A program made the translations under genes and the position numbers. The notes under the pieces were generated by a model, which worked only from the letters and a program-made list of their open reading frames with translations, searched no databases and was not told where the DNA came from. From positions 78,163,845 through 78,227,844 of the forward strand of contig CM034531.1 in assembly GCA_020002185.1 (NCBI GenBank): DNA of 64,000 bases, given 5' to 3'. Position 1 is the first letter of the stretch. Every line of letters begins with the position of its first letter. Shown here piece by piece: positions 21,860 through 33,899 of this stretch. This DNA comes from Paraescarpia echinospica (taxonomy: Eukaryota > Annelida > Polychaeta > Sabellida > Siboglinidae).

Positions 21860-24000
21860 CTCTTTCAGAAATGTGTTTGGAAGTATAACTGAAGCATAAT
21901 CAGTAACATTGATCAGATGTCTTTGACTATGCTAACTATCATACGTGTCCGCTGATTGGAACTAGGCAAAGTGTGAGCTAAGAAATTAACATACCTTGAT
22001 GACGCGGGACACGCAATATAGCTATTGTTAGATAGAGCCATTATTCGTTATCGAAAACAAGGAAAATGTTTAGGAAAACGTAAGACATGATGTGATATGC
22101 AACTGTTCACAGGTGTTGAGTTTGTATTGTTTTATATTATTTCACTTCGTTAACTGGTTTTATTTCATAGTTATTTACGTATGTTGTTTAATAATCTGAT
22201 CCACAACATGTTTGACGGTTAGTCAATGTACATCAATCTAGTGCATTGATGTTGATGTTTATAAAACATTGACCAATCATGATATCAACAACACAAAATC
22301 AACAAATAACACTCCAAAAGAGGCTATACTTGACTGCTAACACAACTGCTGACGCTGGACACGGGTTGGGCAGAACTGACTCAAAGAACACTCGTTTTAC
22401 TTACAACTGAATAAATATAATTTATGTGTATGCATTTTTGAAGGGTTCTGTGCATGCTCGTGCGACATTTACGTTTTTCTCTGGAACTGTGCCTATTACA
22501 CCGATAGAGATGCATATATCAGTGTGAATCTAGAGTTTGTGGATCCGTTGACATTGAGTTGTCACAAGTGTCACATGTTCACGTAATATAACCGTATCCT
22601 GGGTGATGGGTTTGTAGATAGAACTACCTTGTCAGAAACTCCCCAGGCACTTGCTGTATTCGCTTTATGCATGCCCTACTTGCCGTCTAGCAGGGCAATG
22701 TCCATTTGTCGCTAATCGGCAACATTACTGTGGTTATTTCCAAACTGTTCAAGTGGTTATCTATTTAAACATACGCATGTTTACACAACACGTCCGGACT
22801 TGTTAGCATATCAGCCAGTCTGCTGGATCTTAGTTTCAAAGGAATATTTTGTTGTATGTTACATAAGCAGATGCTGCTTTGGTGCGTACAGTAAACCAGG
22901 GTTCGGTATTGGCTGACAAAATAAGCAGGATATGATTTTTGTATTTGTATTTCACTCGCACAATTTAGCATGCAGACATTGAAGGTCAAATGCATTATCC
23001 TTCTTCAATTGGTTCTTCTTACCATTATTCACCGCAATCTACTTCCTGACAGGGAATGCATCCATTCTAGCTGCTGACGACCGTCCCACACGTTGTGTCT
23101 TGTCCTGCGAGATGCTGCTTGTGGCAGTCCAGTTGCAACGTCTTAACGATCATGCTCCCTTTCCTCCGACTTCGTTTCAAGTGACGTCGGAAGAACAATG
23201 CCCGGTTTGTCTTGATGGGAATAGTTTATAATGCTAATAAAAGTGGAAGTTATATATTTTTTATAATATCCCGCTCCTTCTGCCAGATTGCAATTATCCG
23301 AACATAGTTGTTTCTCCAAGGCCTATGCATGTTGTCGCAGCTTCTCCAACTCCTTCCCCAAAGTAGTGACTTCCGTGTATGTAGATGACTTCTTTGTTCA
23401 GGAGATGGTGTGAGAACACAATTTGTTGCGCCGGCTCATAATCCTTGTGGCACTTGCCGATGTTTTTTTTTTCATAATTACATTTCACATGACGATATAA
23501 CTAATTGTTATGAATGCAACATGTAAGTACTTATAGCATAGATTATGAAGGATAAGCCGTATAACATAATGTCCTTGAAGTTACGGCCAATAAATGCATT
23601 GGCGTCGCAACGTGAAGAATATTTGGGGGGTGAGGCTCATCTAAAAACCTCCAATTGCACCCCCTTGAGGCATACCAAAAAGGCAAAATGTCCACCCCTT
23701 TGAAGCTCTAAAAAAATTCTCCTGTTGCACCCCCGTTTCAGGTTCTCCAAAACTCTCCAATTGCACCCCCTACGACTACCAAAACATCCAATTCCACCCC
23801 TCCTCCCTTGAATTGAAGCTCATCAAATACTCAAACTGCTGTCCCCTTGACACTAAATAAAACAATAAAAGGCACATTTCCCCAAATATTGGTAATAATA
23901 ATAAATAAATACATAAACAGACAATAAAATAATAATCTAGTATAATAGTACAAAATAATAGTATAATTCAATACTACGATGTGGAGAGTGAATGGTATAG
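21860..24000. other. AT-rich stretch, no gene seen
   Basis: No supported exon. A patch at 23640-23830 repeats variants of ctccaattgcacccccttga, probably a small degenerate tandem repeat or transposon end. Confidence 0.45.
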
Positions 24001-24620
24001 AGAACTATTAAAAGCAAGCTTTAAATGTGTCCATGCACTCGGTCAGACGCAGATCCTCAGGTAGAGCGTTCCACAGAGTCGGCCCCGCGCGAGAGAATGA
24101 ACGGCGGCCATATCGTTCGAGGTTGTGGCGCGGAACCGCTAGCAACGCGCGGTCCGCAGATCGTAGGGCGCGGCACGGCACGGCACGGCGCGGCACGGCG
24201 CGGCGCGGCACGGCACGGCACGGCACGTATATGGCAGGCGGTACTTCACGGTCAACCAGTGGAGCTGTTGCAATGCGGCCATCGTGTTTCGCCGGTCGCC
24301 CCGCCTTATTCGCAGCACGATTCTGGCCGTCGAGCGCTGCACCATCTCAAGACGGTGCAAGAGGCGGTCGGGGATGCCATACAGGACAGCGTCCGGGAGT
24401 GGACGAGAGTAAACATTGCTGTAATTGTCAGGCTTGTTCGTATCTTGGCAATGCGAAACAGACTGGAGTAAGCAGCACGACAGGCGTTCGATACTTGAGC
24501 CGACATGTCAAGTCTGCTGTCAAGTATAATATTATAAGATTTGCAACATGCTACCGTTGCCGACTTATGCCACGTTGTCATGTAAAATTGTGTTCTATTT
24601 TTACATATATTGAGCACCAA
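24000..24620 (-). mobile_element. CR1/L2-like LINE C-terminal fragment with internal repeat expansion
   Basis: Minus-strand blocks: DSRLDMSAQVSNACRAAYSS (24530-24480), HRLEMVQRSTARIVLRIRRG and LQQLHWLTVKYRLPY (to about 24230), then RRSFSRAGPTLWNALPEDLR (about 24100-24045) and a C-terminal stop. These match the ends of CR1/L2-type reverse transcriptases. A (GGCAC)n expansion sits between the LPY and YGRRSF blocks. Confidence 0.75.
24170..24228. repeat. (GGCAC/GGCGC)n pentanucleotide repeat
   Basis: About 11 units of cggca and cggcg type lying inside the coding part of a LINE fragment, where they read as CRAVP repeats on the minus strand. Confidence 0.9.
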
Positions 24621-24629
24621 ATGTAAAAT

Positions 24630-24973
24630 GAAATTAATGAATAAATCGAAGTAAATGTTTTTAATGAAATTGCATGTTTATATAAACCTATGTTCTATTA
24701 TAGTACAGTATTTAAGTCATTATGAATATTTCGCAGCTGGTTTCATGGTGGTGTTATTCCTTAAATGACATTTAGAGTACAAAAGATTCACCCAAGGCCA
24801 GTTTTGAAGTCATTATTGCAATGATTTGTGTTGGGATTAAAGCATAAATAAAACAGTTTTGGCAGTAATTTGCCAGTGGCAGCCATCTTAAAAAAACCAA
24901 GACGTCACTGCTGACCAAAGGGAGCTTCAAATATAGTTAATTTGCAAAATGATCCCGTGGTGTGCAGTATATA

Positions 24974-25005
<32 letters not shown>

Positions 25006-28000
25006 CATTTCTTGATGGTATCACGACATCGTATACACTATTTCCCTACATGTGTTTCGTGGCACTTAAACACCTGGCGACCTAGCACGCCAACGTGTTT
25101 AAACTCTTCACAATTAAATAGGTAAAGGACATTAGTCGATGTCATTTTAAATAGACACGTTTTAAAAAGCACTGACTGATCGCCTTACTGTTTCTAGTGA
25201 TGTATCTCTTACTTATTTCACATAAAGAAGTGTGAACAAGTTGGTGTAAGTCAAAGTGTCACGAAACACGTCGACGCCCTTGCCGACTTCACAACTGACA
25301 TATGCTTTAAATGCTGGAGCATCGATATACAAACTTCTCCAGCAGACAAGTTGTCTTCGTCACTCTTTCCAACACGAAATAATACCATGATGTCATGTGG
25401 ACGTGGAAGGCACACGCCGATACAGCGTATTATAGCGAAGGCCTCCTCCTCGCTCCTCCGCCTCATCCTCTCTTTTACCCCTCCTTCATCACTGTCACTA
25501 ATCATGTCAGCCACTGTGGTCGAATTGTGGAATTCTGCTGGTTCTAATCATCTGTCTCTCTTATTGCCGTTTGCGGGTCTCTCCACAGGCTCCAATTCGA
25601 CATCGTCTTTTCTGCTGTCAATAAAGGTAAAAGGACTTTGTCTGCCCTGGTTTGTAGATATATTAACAGTACAATTTGTTAACGAAATGACACACACAAA
25701 CATACACACACGCACCCCCCACACATATAAATTATATATATATATATATATACATCTATATATGTAATGTGCGTGCGTGCGTGTGTGTGTATGTTTGTTT
25801 GTGTCATTTCGTTAATAAATCTTAACTTCTTTTCCGTATCTGTTTTGTAACTGTATCCATAGCATTCACGGGGATTTATTTTTAAAATATTTAAATATCT
25901 TAAAACTATTCACTGTTTGATTGGTAGCAGTCCTAAATCCAGACTAGATTGTAGTATACTCCATACTCAATTGGCATTTCTGAACTTTGGGTTTGGAGAC
26001 AGTCTGCCAGTAAAAATACCAGGTCAACGCGACTTACATGTGCTAAGAGTTTTGCGATTATTCTGTACTGTCCCACAATAAAACTCGTGAAACATAGGCT
26101 ATGTTTTTGGAAAGTGTGACAATTGGTTGTAGATATAGTAGTTATTTGTGTTGTTGAAATGTGTTATGGTGTTGGGTAAAGCGTTCTTAAGGTGCTTCGA
26201 ACAGAAACGCGGCTTCACAAATATCTACTCTTGATGCATGTGGTTGCTATGTGTTTAAACAACAAGAACATGTGCGAAAACATTGCATGGTATCGGTCAG
26301 TGTGATTATGTTCACAGGGCCTTAACTCCCAGTGGAAGAGTCTCCGGGAGGCGGATAGAGGAATGACATGCAGACTGTACACATGGACGACGTCTTATGG
26401 CCAACATAAGACAAACTGTCTACATTATTACCTAGAAACGATGGCAAATCTCTATCATGGCCCCATACACCCTCCCAGTTGCAAATATATTTTAATAGAA
26501 TTAATAGTTTTATGTAGATTTCTAGATTTCAACAGAATGTTTTCCTAAACGACGACTACCGTGACTACAGTTCCACCAACTTCTCTCTTTGTCCAAAATT
26601 GGCCGCTCCTACTTTAAAACGAATATACACGTAGTTTACTTAATGTTCCGTGAATGCGTGTCCAGGTGCTTCAGGATTGAAGTGACAGTGTCACAGAAGC
26701 CAAAGTCATCGTTGTGGTTTCCATTTATTTAGGAGCTACTGTATCGTGTTGACTGTCGAAACGCAACTCAGGTAGTTTAGTTATCGGTCACTCCTTCTCT
26801 ACTGCGTCACTACCGGACATTCTGCTATGTTCGGTTCTGTTTATGATACAATAAAACGACAAGAATAAATAATACAAAAAGTTCAATATAAGCATGATCT
26901 TCCTAAAAATTCCCTTGTTGGTCAGACCGACTAATTCATAAATCTTCGTTTCTTTTCGTATAGGCCCTACTGGTCTCTTTGGCTATTTCTACACCTTTCT
27001 CGAATTTTTCAAGTCTGTCTCTCCAAGTGCACCTTGTCCTTTTCAGTTGCGTCTCAGGGTTGTGTCGGGACGCACAGCTGAAGCCAAACCGTACTGTTTC
27101 AGTAACCGACTAACTATCTCCTTTCAAGTGGTATATTATGAGACGCCCAAAATATAGAAATCCGTTAATATAAATCGGCTCGGTGTAGTTGTTGTAAACA
27201 AGTCGTCTGTAAACCAGTTCTGGTGCCCTTGTTTACTCTCTGAAGGGTTACCATAGGGCATGTTGACCCGGGTCATTCCGCTCCAACCTTTATCACAGAT
27301 ACTGATTTGATTTAGGACATGGGTGTGGACTAACTGTCCAAGAGTGGGCGTAAATATTCGGTCAATGACGTAGATTGTGCGAATAAGCTATAGTATGAAC
27401 AGAGTAGTTCGGGGCATAATGCCCATTTTTCAGGAAATCGTCTCCTGTGTAAATATGTTGGCTGTAACTCGGATTTATTGGATGCATCACCTAGTTCATT
27501 ACCATAGTTATATTCTACTTATAACGATTTGTAATGTTCAATGCCACAGAAAAAGGTTACAGCCGTTTTAGCGAAGTTCCTAAAAATGGTGCTTTGTTCC
27601 ACGGTGGGGGCGGAGACAAAACATCCATCACTGGGACGTATGTATTAATTAACTTCATTATGTTATCTGTTTGTTATTTCACGTTACAAAACGATTGTAT
27701 TATTGGTACACTTAAGCATACCGGATAGTTACTGCATACCACATACATAGATCTTTTATAATCTTCTCAAGAACTTTAAATTAAATCGCAAATTAATCAG
27801 TCCTTTATCGGAGATTTAGCAAGTGCATTTTTGATTTAACACATTTATTATATACTCTTATGCACATATAGTCCTTTGCAACCCATTTGCTCACTTTCAT
27901 GAGAGCTATGTGACTGTGCATTTGGGCCATACTACTACAATGCCTTGTTGCCTCATATGTTCTATATTCAAAACATTACCATTTACACATTATTTTATTT

Positions 28001-28300
28001 TATACAGATAACATATTTGTCTGATATGGAAATCCACTGCTTTGTTTCGATGTTCTATAGTTACTGCTCATTGCACAACCTTTGCGGTAATTTTTTTTTT
28101 ATTTGTAGAGTAAAACATGTTTTCTAAAATAATAATAATAATGTGTGTATTTATTTTGCTGCTATCATATTTTAACCGAATGTTAAGAACTACACGGAGC
28201 ACTCCATATGGCTACCTCGAAAGCCTTATTTTCGAACAGTCTAAGATTTATGTGAAATGAGAAGATAATAATTCACAGATGCTGTAGTACACGACCTTCT
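24630..28300. other. AT-rich stretch with one possible minus-strand exon
   Basis: Apart from the weak terminal-exon candidate at 25548-25614 and short TA repeats (24967-25006, 25735-25752), nothing here can be supported as a gene. Confidence 0.4.
25548..25614 (-). CDS. Possible terminal exon, acidic/basic cytoplasmic-type tail
   Basis: On the minus strand, after ctttattgacag, the sequence encodes RKDDVELEPVERPANGNKR and then DR and a TGA. The charged composition with an ELEPV motif resembles the C-terminal tail of a membrane protein. No partner exon was identified to the right, so this is only a candidate. Confidence 0.2.
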
Positions 28301-28304
28301 TTGA

Positions 28305-28435
28305 AACGCAGCCTCGTTTAAGTGATATATGTAATGCTATATATATATATCCGTTAATGCTGTCTCGACAGAAATTCATCAACCTCATTTAAGTGATATA
28401 TGTAATGCTATATTATCCATTAATGCCGCACCTCT
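28305..28435 (+). repeat. Short tandem duplication upstream of galaxin unit III
   Basis: The phrase tttaagtgatatatgtaatg occurs twice, about 70 bases apart, each time followed by TA-rich sequence and ccattaatg or ccgttaatg. Confidence 0.7.
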
Positions 28436-28454
28436 CGAGCACGACTTCCAGTGG

Positions 28455-28560
28455 TATAAAGGTTGTCGGTATTCCAAGCTATTGTCAGAGAGAGACTGGG
28501 AAAGAAGCAACCAAAACTACGATCCTTGCTGCATTCACCAGAACGCAACTCGTCAACACT
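28455..28560 (+). promoter_or_regulatory. Probable TATA promoter and non-coding first exon of galaxin unit III
   Basis: TATAAA at 28455-28460 in the context agtggtataaagg, with transcription probably starting about 30 bases on. The segment to 28560 has no ATG-led frame and ends with ACACT then GTAAGT (28561), a near-consensus donor. It lies 0.7 kb before the signal-peptide exon. Confidence 0.45.
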
Positions 28561-28871
28561 GTAAGTTGAACGGTGACTGTGAAAACTTAATAACGCTTGT
28601 TCATATCATCAATATAGTTCTAAGTGTTATATTGTTGTCCTCCTAGTAACCGTCACCATAATCAATTTCGTCGTCATCACCGTGCTCCCAATTACATGAT
28701 AATGTTTAACTAAAGAAACCTTGCGACATCTCCAGAGGGTGTCTTTGTTATATTGTGACATTCCTTCAAATTCAAATCGTGGCATATTTTTTATGTTTTT
28801 ATCTTAACGTCGTTACATCAGCTTTGCAGTTATCGTAGGACGAACAGGTGCCACGGGACGATGGTCACTGT

Positions 28872-28924
28872 TATATAAACCATCGCGTCGTCCACTGCTC
28901 CTTGCAGCCAATCGATGTATACCA
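28872..28924 (+). promoter_or_regulatory. Second TATA-like site with a donor, or an 18-nt microexon
   Basis: TATATAAA at 28872-28879 is followed by ctgctccttgcag (a good acceptor ending at 28906) and, 18 bases later, the donor GTAAGT at 28925. It may be an alternative promoter with a short leader exon or an 18-nt microexon (28907-28924). Confidence 0.3.
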
Positions 28925-29271
28925 TGTAAGTAATTTCGTCTGTTTAGTTTATGCAACATGTGCTTGACGAATGTCGTTCTGCGATATTAAGTCACCAGAT
29001 GTTTCAAAGTCCAATGATTAACATAAGCGACGTTTTTACAATATTCTTTCAGAAATTGCAAGACACCTTTTACAGTCTTCCTAGACTTTTACATAATATC
29101 TAAACCAATATTCGTTTGATGAAAATAGCTTAAATTTGTTCTTAGTTTTGTTGATAATTCATATACCATGCTGATGTACTTTCAATGCAGAATGACGGTA
29201 TAAACAATTCACACAAAAATCAATGGTCCAACCGAATTGTGCGGCCTTAGAATAAAATAGAAACCTATTTG

Positions 29272-29410
29272 ATGCGTAACCCTGATGGTAGCCTAATGTT
29301 GTTATTTGACGTTGTCAGGGCAACGCGTGCTGTGATTCCCGTGGTGGGGCTGCTCTTTGCAGTCACGTGTTCGCTGTCTTCTGCTTTTGTTGTCGAGACA
29401 TTGGAAGAAA
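29272..29410 (+). CDS. Signal-peptide exon of galaxin-like unit III
   Basis: Starts at the first ATG of the frame and encodes MRNPDGSLMLLF, then a basic spacer and the hydrophobic run AVIPVVGLLFAVTCSLSSAF, followed by VVETLEE. This looks like a secretion signal with a cleavage site after the SSA region. The donor is A then GTATGT. It ends in phase 1, exactly the phase needed by the galaxin exon at 29932 (A + AT). Other cluster members should have an equivalent exon, but I could not find one for units I, II or IV. Confidence 0.5.
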
Positions 29411-29479
29411 GTATGTACCGCAGAAAACTACCAGATATTACATATTTAATGTAATTGTTGTTCTAATTCAAACTTTCAC

Positions 29480-29679
29480 TCACTCATCACTCACTCACTC
29501 ACTCACTCACTCACTCACTCACTCACTCACTCATTCACTCACTCAATCACTCACTCACTCACTCACTCACTCACTCACTCACTCACTCATTCACTCACTC
29601 ATCACTCACATACTCACTCATTCACTTACTCATTCACTTACTCATTCACTCACTCTGTCTCACGCTCTCTCTTTCTCTG

Positions 29680-29745
<66 letters not shown>
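29480..29745. repeat. (CACT)n and (CT)n microsatellites
   Basis: About 45 units of the tetranucleotide CACT, then (TCTG)n and a pure CT run of about 50 bases, all within the intron between the signal-peptide and galaxin exons of unit III. Confidence 0.95.
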
Positions 29746-29747
<2 letters not shown>

Positions 29748-29830
29748 GACTTTCAAAGGTAACCGATATGTGCAGGTTACCTTTATGGACATGTGGCCGC
29801 TACGGCAGGTTGTACTGTGTGTGTGAGTAT

Positions 29831-29831
<1 letters not shown>

Positions 29832-29885
<54 letters not shown>
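29832..29885. repeat. (TA)n microsatellite
   Basis: TA run just upstream of the galaxin acceptor of unit III. Confidence 0.9.
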
Positions 29886-29886
<1 letters not shown>

Positions 29887-29931
29887 TGTGTCTACGTCAG
29901 ACCCCTATGACAACTGCTCACCAATTTACAG

Positions 29932-30746
29932 ATGTATGCGACCGAGACCTCACCAACCCGGTCGAGATGTGCTGTAGCTTGGAAATCTACAACATAGAGA
30001 CGTCCTTCTGCTGTGACGGCTTTGTTACCGACACACCGTGTGCTGTCGGGCCGAGACCAACACGTGGACCGAAACCAACAAGAGGACCGAAACCAACACG
30101 TGGACCGAAACCAACACGTGGCCCGAAACCAACACGAGGACCGAAACCAACACGTGGACCGAAACCAACACGTGGTCCGAAACCAACACGAGGACCAAAA
30201 CCAACACGTGGACCGAAACCGACACGTGGACCGAAACCAACAAGAGGACCGAAACCAACACGTGGTCCAAAACCAACAAGAGGACCGAAACCAACAAGAG
30301 GACCGAAACCAACAAGAGGACCGAAACCAACAAGAGGACCGAAACCAACAAGAGGACCGAAACCAACAAGAGGACCGAAACCAACAAGAGGACCGAAACC
30401 AACACGTGAACCAAAACCGTGGCCGACTCCTAAACCGTGGCGTACTCCTAAACCGTGGCCGACTCCTAAACCGTGGCGTACTCCTAAACCGTGGCCGACT
30501 CCTAAACCTTGGCGTACTCCTAAGCCGTGGCCGACTCCTAAACCGTGGCGTACTCCTAAACCGTGGCGTACTCCTAAACCGTGGCGTACTCCTAAACCGT
30601 GGCGTACTCCTAAGCCGTGGCCGACTCCTAAACCGTGGCGTACTCCTAAACCGTGGCGTACTCCTAAACCGTGGCGTACTCCTAAACCTTGGCGTACTCC
30701 TAAACCGTGGCGTACTCCTAAACCGCGATCGACTCCTCAGCCGTAG
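29932..30746 (+). CDS. Galaxin-like unit III exon with two coding minisatellites
   Basis: Acceptor ccaatttacag. The exon encodes [20 protein letters not shown] and [14 protein letters not shown] (one galaxin unit), then about 20 copies of the 6-residue GPKPTR repeat (30045-30412), then a Trp-rich repeat [12 protein letters not shown]. The Trp-rich array continues in the DNA to about 30995, but the frame stops at a TAG (30744-30746) where a repeat's TGG has become TAG. A basic Pro/Arg/Trp extension on a secreted di-Cys protein suggests an extracellular matrix or mineral-binding role; this is inference. As read it is a truncated protein of about 315 residues including the signal exon. Confidence 0.65.
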
Positions 30747-31000
30747 CGTACTCCTAAACCGTGGCGTACTCCTAAACCGTGGCGTACTCCTAAACCGTGA
30801 CAGACTCCTAAGCCGTAGCGTACTCCTAAGCCGTGGCGTACTCCTAAACCGTGGCCGATTCCTAAACCGTCGGGTACTCCTAAACCGTCGCGTACTCCTA
30901 AACCGTCGCGTACTCCTAAACCGTGGCGTGCTCTTAAACCGTGGCCGACTCCTAAACCGTGGCGTACTCCTAAACCGTGGCGTACTCCTAAACGCCACGT
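30415..31000 (+). repeat. Trp-rich 18-bp coding minisatellite of unit III
   Basis: About 32 units of CCTAAACCGTGGCGTACT type, encoding PKPWRT or PKPWPT. The last 14 units contain TAG (30744), a TGA (30797-30799) and another TAG (about 30815), all at the position of the repeat's TGG, plus ccgtcg variants. The first 18 units are free of stops. Confidence 0.92.
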
Positions 31001-31004
31001 ACAG

Positions 31005-31250
31005 CGGTACCACCACATACCCTGAGACCAACAACTTAGATCAACACGTCTACCACAGACTGATATAACCACGAAGATGGAGCCCACTACGTTGTCAGAG
31101 GAAGGAAAACTGAAGACCAAGACGCAAGTCGAGACAAAGATGCTACCTGAGAATAACACTAGACCGAGACACAACAGACCAGCAATGCCACTCTACGCTG
31201 TACAATTCTGCCTTTTTCCCTTGCGGCGGTCAGGTAACCGAAAATAAATA
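31005..31250 (+). pseudogene. Decayed C-terminal galaxin region of unit III
   Basis: Past the array the sequence keeps similarity to the end of unit IV (ctgaagaccaagac, caagtcga, ccagcaatgccactc). One frame still reads QCHSTLYNSAFFPCGGQVTE, a galaxin-type Y N S ... C G G unit in which the usual di-Cys is Pro-Cys. AATAAA follows at about 31243. Confidence 0.5.
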
Positions 31251-31299
31251 AATACAATTGATCACACGTTTTTAAAGTGTTTGAATGGTATCTAATTTT

Positions 31300-31378
31300 A
31301 CTTGTGCGTGTGCGTGTGTGTGTGCATGTGTGTGCGTGCGTGTGTGTATGTATGTGAGTGTGTGTGTATGCGTGTGTG

Positions 31379-31428
<50 letters not shown>

Positions 31429-31600
31429 ATGTGTGTGAAGATTGTGTGTGAAGGTGTATTGTGTGTGTGTGTGTGTGTGTGTGTGAATTATTGTGTGTGA
31501 GCGTGTGTGTGTGTGTGCGTGTGCGTGTATTATTATTATTATTGTGAATTGTGTGTATTGTGGTGTGTGTGTGTGTGATCTTGTGTGTGGTGTATGTGTA
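31300..31600. repeat. (GT)n-rich tract
   Basis: Several GT runs interrupted by gtgaattattg and tattattatt. Confidence 0.95.
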
Positions 31601-31690
31601 TGCATTATTGTGTGGTGTGTGGTGGAAGGAGTCATGTGGTATTATTATTATTGTTGTTATTATACGCGATAGTAGTCTGTTTTTACCCCT

Positions 31691-31780
31691 GTGTAAGGTT
31701 TCAACTGATCACCCATATACATATATAAGCGACCGAGTCCTCACCAACGTGGTTTGGCAAAGCTACAACGTGATGTAGAC
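31691..31780 (+). pseudogene. Relic galaxin exon of unit IV
   Basis: Matches the start of unit II's exon with its upstream flank (tcaactgatcacccat, gcgaccgag, ctcaccaac, ctacaacgtga). The acceptor AG has changed (tatacat), the first Cys codon is lost, and a TAG follows at about 31777-31779. Cannot be spliced or translated like its paralogues. Confidence 0.75.
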
Positions 31781-31784
31781 CGCA

Positions 31785-32805
31785 CTCCCAGTATAAACAA
31801 TTGCGTAAAAAACAATTTTCATTACAAAACTCTAGGTGCAACCTGTTATTTATATAAATAAGTAGCCCTCATCTCCTCGCATTTAGGGTAAAACGTTCTC
31901 CGTGAGATATCTGCCAGTTTTTTATGTGAAAAAAAAATGTATATGAACAGAGTATGTTGCGTTGACCAGACATAAGGGGTTTCGGAAATGCAATCTGGAG
32001 AATGAACAGTCATACGTTAGCTTGTTGCCGTGCGGTGGACTGTTATTATCGTATCTTTATCGTGATACCAAAAAATATTATTTAACCTGATAGAAACGTC
32101 ACCAATTACCCTTGAACTACATCACTGTTAAAATGATATACAGAAGTAATATTGATCATCTATTTTACTTTTATTACGAAGCGACATATTAAGTTAAGTA
32201 GGCGTAGTACTTAAAAAGCATTTAGTGGACTGTTACAAACACTATAAACATGGGCATGTATTGCACTGGTAGGACTGATAATCAACACGCATTAATATCA
32301 CCTCACACTCTCTGACGGTTCATACTGGTTAATTAGGTGACCTGCTTAGTGAGCATCGACCAAACTAGTGTACTATAGCGTAGCATCGGTCTGGCAACAT
32401 TTGGAAGTAGTGTTAGTGAAAAGTAACTTTGTTCGTTGGCTACACGTTTCTTCAGTAAGAAGTATTCGTATTCGCATAATGTGATCATTAAAAATGTAAA
32501 AAAAGTTGGGACATGTATTATAACACATGTAATAAGAGAGATTTCATATATAAATATGTTGCATTAGTTAATTGTGTAGGACACAAACGCATATACACAA
32601 AACATGGAAATTGTTACACAATGGTGCACTGGTATATTGTGTTAAGTGCCCCACTGCCACAACCAACTTTCAACCATTCTCCAACTTATAACTTAATTAC
32701 GACACAAATTTATGGTTTAATGAAAGAATCAATTCAATAACACCTACATTTCAATGAATCGTATAAACGTACCACACTGTTTTCCACCCCTTTCCATCAA
32801 AACAA
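31785..32805. other. AT-rich stretch within unit IV, no gene seen
   Basis: No supported feature. Probably former intron or decayed exon. Confidence 0.4.
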
Positions 32806-32811
32806 ACTCCT

Positions 32812-33600
32812 AGACCGTGGCCGACTCCTAGACCGAGGCAAACTCCTATACCGTGGCCGACTCCTAGACCGTGGCCGACTGGTACACATTAGAACAACAT
32901 AAACACCGAGATGAACAAGTAATCTAAGACCAACATGTACTTCGAAACAAGGCACATACACCAAAACGTACACCGAAACCAAAAAGTACACTTAAACCAA
33001 AACGTACACCGAGACCAACACGTACATCGAGACCATCACGTAACCGAGACCAACACGTACACCGAGACCACCACGTACACCGATACCAACATGTACACCG
33101 ACACCAACCCGTACACCGAGACCAACACGTACACCGATATTAACCCAAACACTGAGATCAACACGTACAACGAGATCAACCCGTACACCGAGATCAACAC
33201 GTACAACGAGATCAACACGTACACCGAGATCAACCCGTACACCGAAATCAACGCGTACGCCGAGATCAACACGTACACTGAGATCAACCCGTACACCGAG
33301 ATCAACACGTACACCGATATCAACCCGTACACCGAGATCAACCCATACACCGAGATGAACACGTACACCGAGATGAACACGTACACCGAGATCAACCCGT
33401 ACACCGAGACCAACACGTACACCGAGATCAACCCGTACACCGAGATCAACACGTACACCGAGATCAACCCGTACACCGAGACCTACATTCTGTTGCAGAG
33501 TGAGGCGACCTTGAAGTCGGAGACCACTATGCTGCCAGAGACCACCAAGAAGACTGAAGACCAAGACTCAAGTCGATACTAAGATGCAGGCTGGGACCAA
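32812..33600 (+). pseudogene. Unit IV minisatellite (Trp-type then PTR-type) and decayed tail
   Basis: 32812-32882 repeats the Trp-type unit (ccgtggccgactcctagac). After a degenerate gap, 32955-33480 repeats the PTR-type unit in the form acaccgagatcaacacgt. The order is the reverse of unit III. In the PTR frame a 2-base loss at about 33041 (cacgtaaccgag) breaks the reading; another frame stays open as NTYTEI to 33582. The tail (gtcggagacc, ccagagacc, gaagactgaagaccaagac) matches unit III. Confidence 0.75.
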
Positions 33601-33609
33601 CACGTAGAT

Positions 33610-33670
33610 CCACCAGCAATGCCACTCGACGCTGTACAATTATGTCGATTGTCTTTTGCGGCCGAGTAGG
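33610..33670 (+). pseudogene. Relic C-terminal galaxin segment of unit IV
   Basis: ccagcaatgccactcgacgc and tgtacaattatgtcgattg correspond to QQCHSTLYN of unit III, but the CGG part is degraded (LLRPSR). Confidence 0.6.
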
Positions 33671-33674
33671 TTTG

Positions 33675-33890
<216 letters not shown>

Positions 33891-33899
33891 CTGATGTAG

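Noticed and set aside
21363..21899. A 178-codon open frame and its two companions
   Set aside because: All three forward frames are open only because of the 34-bp repeat; no signal peptide, splice sites or codon bias.
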